Below, piece after piece: positions 5,434 to 8,943 of a stretch of 8,943 nucleotides of DNA. Each line of letters begins with the position of its first letter. The stretch's first letter is position 1. Below the pieces are notes generated by a model that saw nothing but the letters and a program-made list of their open reading frames with translations, was not told where the DNA came from and searched no databases. The position numbers and the translations under genes are program-made. Origin of the DNA: an uncultured bacterium (lineage in GTDB: Bacteria; Acidobacteriota; Thermoanaerobaculia; Multivoradales; JAHEKO01); contig CALILB010000390.1 of NCBI GenBank assembly GCA_938016625.1, positions 1 to 8,943 of the forward strand, given 5' to 3'.

Positions 5434-7077
5434 CTAGAACCGGTAGCCGATTCCGGCGCTCAAGGCGAACGGATTCAGGTCGATCTGGTGAACATCGCCG
5501 CTCGACGACATGTCCACCCACATATACCGGAGAGCCCCCGTGAACACCCACGGGCCGCCGTCCTTGAACGGAACGTCGATACCGACGTTGATGCCAAAAG
5601 CCGTTTCGTCGTCGAAATCGAGCTTCCAGCTCTCACCCAGAGCGTTGTAGGTGACGGAGTCGAACTGGGCAAGACCGAGAAAGACCCCGGCAAAGAAGTC
5701 CACCCGCTTGTCCGGGGTGAAGTGGTAGTTGAGACCCAGGTTCCAGAGCCTCATCCCGATGTCTTCCTTGTCGGTTTCCCACAGATCGTCGAGATCGACC
5801 ATCAGGCTCGAGTCGTAGTTGATCCAGTCGAGACCGAAGGCGATTCCGAGGGCCGGCATCACCAGGTACTCACCGTTGATGCCAAAGCCCCAACCAGAGT
5901 CGGCCATGAAATCGGTCCGCTCGTTGACCCCGTTCGGACGGTCAACCTGTACGAACGAGTCGTCGCTGGAGGGACTCCAGTAGGCGGGGAAGCCGCGGAC
6001 GATCCACTTGTAGGGCAGGGCCTCTCGGGTATAGGAAGCGGTCGCCTGACAAGCGGCCTCGGTGTCCCGGTAGGTGGACACCGCCGAGACGGTGTAGGTG
6101 TGAGTCCCGACTTTTCTGGGCAATTTGGCGACATCGATGGTGTAGACACCGGCGCCCGCGGTGTGGATCAGGTCGGCGGCGCCCGCCGTGCCGTCGGGCA
6201 TCGTGATGCCGGTGACGTCGACGTCACCCAGGCTGCCCGCGGTCGTCACCGTGATGACCTTGGTCTCGGGATCGAGGGTCGCGTCGATGTTGCAGGCCGC
6301 GACCTTCGGAGTGGCCTGAACCGACGTCGAGCAGGTCGGGTCCTTGGTCCCGATCGTGCTCTTGGCCCCGGCCTCGAAGGTGTACCGACCGCCGGCCGTT
6401 GCCGGGTAGGTCCACCGGTTCTCCCCGGCGCTCTTGAGAGCCCCGAGATCGCCGGCGCCGGCAGGTGTCTGCACACCAGTGATCTTCAGGTCGGCACCGT
6501 CGGTGCGACCGGTAATGGAAATCAGGTCGGTGTCGGCGTCGTAGGTGCCGGTCAGGCTGCACGACTGCGTCCCCATGGGTCGGCTGCCGAGGTAGGCCAG
6601 ATTCAAACAGATCTCCGGAATCAGGAAGCCGTACTCCTGACCATCGGAGACGAACTTGATCAGCCAGGCTTTCATCGGCTCCTTTGCCGACCATCTGGGA
6701 TTCGGCATGATCGCCGGCTTGCCGCCCTTGCGGTAGGTCATCCACTGGAAGGACTCACCCGGCTGGACCGTGTGCCTGGTGACCGTTCCATCGCCCGGTT
6801 TGGCCGAGCGAATTGCGACGAAAAGATCGTCCGCATTGCCCTGCCACCCGGACAGCTTGATCGCCTCACGCAGCTCGAACTCGTGCAGGGTGAGCAGGTC
6901 GCCCAATTCACCCGCGTCGGTAGCGTGATGGCGGGCAATCGTGGTGGCCGGATTGCCCAGTACATAGATGTCTGTGTATTGCTGCCCCGATGCCGGTGAG
7001 CCGAGTCCGGCCACCAGCACCAGCAGGGCCAATCCTGCCAGAGGCAGACTGGAATAGCGTTGCTGATCATTTCTCAT
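5434..7077 (-). CDS. Outer-membrane protein: N-terminal domain, two Ig-like repeats, OmpW-like beta-barrel
   Basis: A 547-residue protein. Residues 1-31 are a Sec signal peptide (core LPLAGLALLVLVAGLG, cleavage near ASG). Residues 32-170 form an unrecognised domain ending FLIPEICLNLAYLG. Residues 173-258 and 262-350 are two related beta-sandwich-like repeats, each opened and closed by Cys (C173/C249 and C262/C343, possible disulfides). Residues ~355-547 are an eight-strand barrel: KWIVRGFPAYWSP resembles the first strand of the OmpW family, strands alternate aromatic and small residues (GIAFGLDWIN, WNLGLNYHF, FFAGVFLGLA, ALRYMWVDM), and the chain ends in the Phe typical of barrel insertion (AGIGYRF). 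Start ATG 7077 is supported by AGGAGGAGA at 7083-7091. It appears monocistronic, with its own promoter region and a strong terminator. Ligand unknown; OmpW proteins pass small hydrophobic molecules, but the extra domains suggest a binding or structural role. Confidence 0.85.
   Translation of the reverse strand: MRNDQQRYSSLPLAGLALLVLVAGLGSPASGQQYTDIYVLGNPATTIARHHATDAGELGDLLTLHEFELREAIKLSGWQGNADDLFVAIRSAKPGDGTVTRHTVQPGESFQWMTYRKGGKPAIMPNPRWSAKEPMKAWLIKFVSDGQEYGFLIPEICLNLAYLGSRPMGTQSCSLTGTYDADTDLISITGRTDGADLKITGVQTPAGAGDLGALKSAGENRWTYPATAGGRYTFEAGAKSTIGTKDPTCSTSVQATPKVAACNIDATLDPETKVITVTTAGSLGDVDVTGITMPDGTAGAADLIHTAGAGVYTIDVAKLPRKVGTHTYTVSAVSTYRDTEAACQATASYTREALPYKWIVRGFPAYWSPSSDDSFVQVDRPNGVNERTDFMADSGWGFGINGEYLVMPALGIAFGLDWINYDSSLMVDLDDLWETDKEDIGMRLWNLGLNYHFTPDKRVDFFAGVFLGLAQFDSVTYNALGESWKLDFDDETAFGINVGIDVPFKDGGPWVFTGALRYMWVDMSSSGDVHQIDLNPFALSAGIGYRF
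6028..6297 (-). repeat. Ig-like protein repeat 2 in the outer-membrane protein
   Basis: This encodes residues 261-350, with C262 and C343 at the ends. It has the cadence DATLDPETKVITVTTAG, VTGITMPDG, VYTIDVAKLP, GTHTYTVSA. It is collinear with repeat 1 and leads directly into the barrel. Confidence 0.6.
6304..6564 (-). repeat. Ig-like protein repeat 1 in the outer-membrane protein
   Basis: This encodes residues 172-258. Against repeat 2 it shares the spaced pattern C....D..T..I..T, then a TG-hydrophobic turn with P.G, then G...(W/Y)T, then T(F/V).A...(S)T, then C. Identity is low to moderate but collinear along the full length, indicating an old internal duplication. Confidence 0.6.
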
Positions 7078-7167
7078 AGATCTCTCCTCCTATCTGGAAT
7101 GCGTCCGCCAGACCCTGCGGCCCAGCAGCGTACTTTTGCTTGGTGGGTTCAGTCCCCCCAGCTGTGT

Positions 7168-7199
7168 ACTGTAGCACGATAATACGTCGCGTTTGTCAA
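7168..7199 (-). promoter_or_regulatory. Candidate promoter of the outer-membrane protein gene
   Basis: On the - strand a perfect -35 box TTGACA (7194-7199) precedes TACAGT (7168-7173), which carries an extended -10 TG (TGCTACAGT). The 20-base spacer is longer than the usual 17. With 17-base spacing the -10 would be TGCTAC, a poor match. The predicted leader is about 80-90 bases. The stretch lies between the stop of the UnbV gene (7242) and ATG 7077. Confidence 0.45.
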
Positions 7200-7241
7200 G
7201 TCGGGGGATGGACAAAACCCGAACGAGAGCCCCCTTTTCCC

Positions 7242-8943
7242 TTACCGAGATCCCACTTCCCGGATGAGCCACTCGGACCGATATTCGCGGTGAAGGGGAG
7301 TGTCGGGAAAAGACTCGTTGGAGCCGTAGGGGTAGCCGCTCATGGCCCGGAAGGGCAGGGGCTCGACCTGATGGCCCTCGTAGATGTTGCGATCCGCATC
7401 TTTGTCCCAACCGTGGCTCTCGAGAAAGACCGTGCGTCGCCAGCCAGCGCCTGGTGGCGCCAAGCCGCCGGCCTCGAAGCGGAGGGTCAGCTCGTCGCCC
7501 GGCGCCAGGATGACCGACCGATCATCGGGCTGCTGCAAGAGCGCTCGGACATCGCCATAGCGGGTATAGCGGCCCGGAAAGGGAAGCCAGGGGCTCTCGG
7601 TGTCGAGCCGCGCGTAATCGAACAGATGAGGGCCGTTGGGGGCGGTGCGCACCGGTGCCGAGAAGCCGCGGTAGTGGAGATCGGCCACGGCCGGGGCCAG
7701 ACGCGCTCTGACCAGGGGCTCGTCGTCGGCCGGAGCGAGCGACCAGACAACGCGGTCCCAGGAGAGCCACTGCGTCGCCACGATCCGCAGCCGGTGGGCG
7801 CCGGCCGGGAGCGGTGGCGTGTCGACCACCATGGTCTTGGTCTTGCCGGCCGGGTGCCCCATCGACGGCATCAGAGTCTGCCAGCCGTCGGCTGTTTCGA
7901 CCTCGAGGCGGGGTGGCCAGGTTGCAAGATCTTCCCGCTGGGCCACGGCCAGGTTGAGACTGGCGTCGGCGGGGAAGATCCAGCCGTCGAGCAGGAGCCG
8001 AACGGGTGCGGCCGGAGCCTCACCCAGATCGATGGTAAACGTCCAGGGCTCGGCGGCCACCCCCTGGTAGGAACTCGCACTCCAGCCGTCGGCGTAGACC
8101 TCGTCGCGGCGTGCTACACGTGTGGTGACCTCTCGACCCGATCCATCCCAGGCCGCTGCAACCGGGTGCAGCTCGCGGGTTCCCAGGACCTCGTCGGGTA
8201 CTTTTGCGCCGGGGACGATCTTGAGACTGCTGGCCACCTCGACCTCGGCCGGGTGGTCCACGACCCAGAGGCGAACATAGTCGAAGAAGGCCGCCTCCCA
8301 CAGCTCTTCGGTGACCCGCAGCTCGTAGATGTCTCCACGAGGCCGGGCGCCGTCGACCCGCACCAGCTCCTCGGGATCCGAAGTGGCCCAGACACCAGGC
8401 GCGACCGGCAGACCCAGGGGAGCGCCCCAGAGCAGGTCGGTGACAAATTGCACCTGCTCGCCGTCCCAGACATAGAGAAACGGACAGCTCCCTTTCAGGA
8501 GCTGCTCTTCGACGATCCATTGGTTGGATTGGACGTCGAGCCGGTTCTGCGGCACACCGTTGGTCCACACGACCCGCAGCAGATCGGCCTTGGAGAGCTG
8601 GCCGAGCCCAAAGTGGCTGACATCCGAGTCGGCCTCCTGGAATTGGTAGGCGGTTCCGGCGCGAACTTCGAGGGTGGTGCCCAGCCCATGGAGGTTGTTC
8701 TTGCTGTTTCCCTTGTCCAACCCGCGCAGACGGACCGACAGACAGTGGTTGCGGCTCCCACCGTCGTTGTCCAGACGGTGGAGGCCGTCGCCGCCCACCG
8801 CTATGAGATCGAGGTCGCAATCCTGGTCCAGGTCGGTTGCCGCCAGGTCGAGGACCGCGGCCGGGGCGTTGTCGAGGGGCAGGGCCTTGAATTGCGGACC
8901 GTTCCGCTGGGCGTAGACACTCAGCCCGGCGGGTCCGCCGACC
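7242..8943 (-). CDS. FG-GAP/VCBS repeat protein with ASPIC/UnbV domain, C-terminal 566 residues (start outside window)
   Basis: The frame is open from the right edge to the TAA at 7242-7244, so the N-terminus is missing and the GTG at 8798 is internal. At about 8757-8855 it reads AVLDLAATDLDQDCDLDLIA, an FG-GAP/VCBS calcium-binding blade (D-D-D-x-D-L-D type loop). At about 8502-8750 comes an ASPIC/UnbV domain: NHCLSVRLRGLDKGNSKNNLHG, HFGLGQLSKADLLRVVWTNG, then the closing NQWIVEEQ. UnbV-domain proteins are secreted beta-propeller proteins of unclear function. After it come ~415 residues beginning CPFLYVWDGEQVQFVTDLLWG and containing VTEELWEAAFFDYVRLWVVDHP. This is a long beta-rich extension without a motif I can name. 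No terminator is evident after the stop. Confidence 0.8.
   Translation of the reverse strand, partial: VGGPAGLSVYAQRNGPQFKALPLDNAPAAVLDLAATDLDQDCDLDLIAVGGDGLHRLDNDGGSRNHCLSVRLRGLDKGNSKNNLHGLGTTLEVRAGTAYQFQEADSDVSHFGLGQLSKADLLRVVWTNGVPQNRLDVQSNQWIVEEQLLKGSCPFLYVWDGEQVQFVTDLLWGAPLGLPVAPGVWATSDPEELVRVDGARPRGDIYELRVTEELWEAAFFDYVRLWVVDHPAEVEVASSLKIVPGAKVPDEVLGTRELHPVAAAWDGSGREVTTRVARRDEVYADGWSASSYQGVAAEPWTFTIDLGEAPAAPVRLLLDGWIFPADASLNLAVAQREDLATWPPRLEVETADGWQTLMPSMGHPAGKTKTMVVDTPPLPAGAHRLRIVATQWLSWDRVVWSLAPADDEPLVRARLAPAVADLHYRGFSAPVRTAPNGPHLFDYARLDTESPWLPFPGRYTRYGDVRALLQQPDDRSVILAPGDELTLRFEAGGLAPPGAGWRRTVFLESHGWDKDADRNIYEGHQVEPLPFRAMSGYPYGSNESFPDTPLHREYRSEWLIREVGSR

Noticed and set aside
5410..6999. 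529-codon open frame on the + strand
   Set aside because: It is fully antisense to the outer-membrane protein, whose signal peptide, repeats, barrel, ribosome-binding site and terminator all agree. The + frame starts next to the terminator stem, has low-complexity Gly/Arg/Val content, and comes from GC-rich codon bias.
7203..7238. Possible + strand hairpin GGGGG...CCCCC followed by TTTT
   Set aside because: Only five base pairs around a loop of more than 20 bases, and no + strand gene ends there.
8020..8820. 266-codon open frame on the - strand
   Set aside because: It overlaps the UnbV-domain protein in another frame; Arg/Pro/Gly-rich composition is typical of a shadow frame.

Overview
The window looks like chromosomal DNA from a GC-rich Gram-negative bacterium. 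Three proteins point to an outer membrane and periplasm: a porin-like protein ending in Phe, a secreted metallopeptidase and an FG-GAP/UnbV surface-type protein. An ASPIC/UnbV protein with this kind of C-terminal extension beside large secreted proteins is reminiscent of Acidobacteriota and related deep-branching phyla. That is a guess from gene style, not from a marker gene. I see no rRNA, tRNA, CRISPR array, insertion sequence or phage gene.

Layout. Positions 1-2708 (+ strand) hold the 3' end of a small cupin gene, then an exported M1-type (gluzincin) peptidase whose ribosome-binding site overlaps the cupin stop codon. From 2709 to the right end every gene is on the - strand. The peptidase converges tail-to-tail, with only 12 bases between, on a 650-residue radical SAM enzyme. 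That enzyme has an N-terminal B12-binding-like fold and a C-terminal part that reads like a STAS domain. Upstream of it on the same strand is a small 84-residue gene of unknown function ending in a Gly-Gly/Cys tail. Next comes a 356-base intergenic stretch with several hairpins, including a textbook intrinsic terminator. That terminator serves a 547-residue outer-membrane protein made of an N-terminal domain, two Ig-like repeats and an OmpW-like eight-stranded barrel. The right end is the C-terminal 566 residues of an FG-GAP/ASPIC-UnbV protein whose start lies outside the window.

How the genes work together. Cupin and peptidase are probably co-transcribed and perhaps translationally coupled. 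The small gene and the radical SAM gene are co-oriented 149 bases apart, so they could be a unit, but each has its own candidate promoter. The outer-membrane gene looks monocistronic, with its own promoter and terminator. There is no strong evidence that all these genes form one pathway. The most unusual items are the radical SAM/STAS-like fusion with its small neighbour, and the Ig-repeat/OmpW-like architecture.
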